6,037 nucleotides of DNA from Brotonthovivens sp045629925 (GTDB lineage Bacteria; Bacillota; Clostridia; Lachnospirales; Lachnospiraceae), in the NCBI GenBank assembly GCA_045629925.1, contig JAZQSD010000126.1:1-6037 (forward strand), in the 5' to 3' direction. Within the stretch, counting starts at the first letter, position 1. The number at the start of each line of letters is the position of its first letter. Made by a program: the position numbers and the translations under genes. A model generated the notes under the pieces. It was not told the DNA's origin. It saw only the letters and a program-made list of their open reading frames with translations, and did not search any database. Shown piece after piece: positions 5,637 through 6,037 of the stretch.

Positions 5637-6037
5637 TATTCCACCTGTCCTTCGTAAAGTTCCACCTCATAGGACCATTCCGCACCTGTAGCAGCATAGA
5701 ATGCACCAAATCCTATATCAGTAACTGTTATTTTTAATACATTGTTCTTAGTCATGGAAGCCGTAACACGAATCTTCCTTGTCTTTTCAGGTCGATTCCA
5801 AACATCTTCCAGTGGAACAACAACATGTTTCTGCTGATGTTCTCCTTTGCGCTCAATAAACACCTGAAACTCTGGTGTGCCAGTTAGTATCAGATTATAA
5901 CTTGTCACCTGCTCGAACCAATTGCGGCCCATCTGAATCAGCGGAAGAACTTTTGTATTACCACCAGCCAATACATTCAGGTTAACATTTGCCTGGGCTT
6001 TGTAAGAACACTCATATCTATAATTCCACTGCTGCCC
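5636..6037 (-). CDS. C-terminal part of a DUF5716-like protein, probably an Hsp70-like fusion (partial)
   Basis: The frame is open to the right window edge, giving the last 133 residues; the N-terminus is outside. An in-frame TTG at 5971 could mimic a start, but coding sequence continues upstream of it (WNYRYECSYKAQANVNLNV), so the gene is truncated by the window. The fragment is predicted to be beta-rich: a conserved-looking GRNWFE, then LILTGTPEF (about 49-57), a VPLEDVWNRP turn, and VTDIGFGAF (105-113) followed by an aromatic strand. From memory this resembles the C-terminal end of DUF5716 proteins in Lachnospiraceae, which often carry an N-terminal actin/Hsp70-like ATPase domain. That family call is recall, not a search, and the ATPase domain cannot be seen here. 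The stop overlaps the TPR gene start by one base. Confidence 0.6.
   Translation of the reverse strand, partial: GQQWNYRYECSYKAQANVNLNVLAGGNTKVLPLIQMGRNWFEQVTSYNLILTGTPEFQVFIERKGEHQQKHVVVPLEDVWNRPEKTRKIRVTASMTKNNVLKITVTDIGFGAFYAATGAEWSYEVELYEGQVE

Noticed and set aside
5636..5971. A complete 111-residue gene starting at TTG 5971
   Set aside because: The frame stays open and protein-like to the window edge, and TTG is a weak start, so this is the end of a longer gene.
1..6037. CRISPR array, insertion sequence, tRNA or rRNA, toxin-antitoxin or anti-phage system
   Set aside because: No repeated spaced units, transposase motifs, cloverleaf-like segments or small paired toxin genes were seen. The UvrD-like helicase alone, next to spore genes, does not indicate a defence locus.

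Overview
The window looks like chromosomal DNA of an anaerobic, spore-forming member of the Clostridia, most likely Lachnospiraceae. The reasons are a complete spore-coat cotJABC cluster of the clostridial type, strong AGGAGG-type ribosome binding sites, moderately AT-rich DNA, and a helicase and a right-edge gene pair that resemble Lachnospiraceae proteins. The genus cannot be named from sequence alone. No mobile element, CRISPR array, tRNA or rRNA was seen.

Layout. (1) Bases 1-1410, minus strand: the N-terminal 470 codons of a UvrD/PcrA/Rep-like superfamily 1 DNA helicase, cut by the left window edge. (2) Bases 1411-1544: a divergent intergenic region with a small hairpin next to the helicase ribosome binding site and weak promoter candidates in both directions. 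(3) Bases 1545-2692, plus strand: cotJA, cotJB and cotJC, joined by an ATGA overlap and a directly abutting TAG/ATG junction, so very probably one transcript made in the mother cell during sporulation. (4) Bases 2704-2744: a 12-bp-stem hairpin that ends the two convergent transcription units. (5) Bases 2761-6037, minus strand: a probable four-gene unit. Read in its own direction it runs from a partial gene resembling the C-terminus of DUF5716/Hsp70-like proteins, through a TPR protein whose start overlaps the preceding stop, then coaBC, then a short-chain dehydrogenase, ending at the shared terminator.

How the parts work together. CotJA, CotJB and CotJC form an inner spore-coat module, with CotJC a manganese-catalase homologue that keeps all five expected metal ligands. 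CoaBC carries out two central steps of coenzyme A synthesis, and the dehydrogenase lies 32 bp behind it. The TPR/DUF5716-like pair at the right edge is the least understood part. It is probably the tail of a larger locus, possibly with an actin/Hsp70-fold protein, that lies mostly outside the window. Most of the window is ordinary core-genome content. The points most worth checking are the right-edge pair, the cysteine- and tryptophan-rich tail of CotJB, and the RNA structures at 1422-1440 and 2704-2744.
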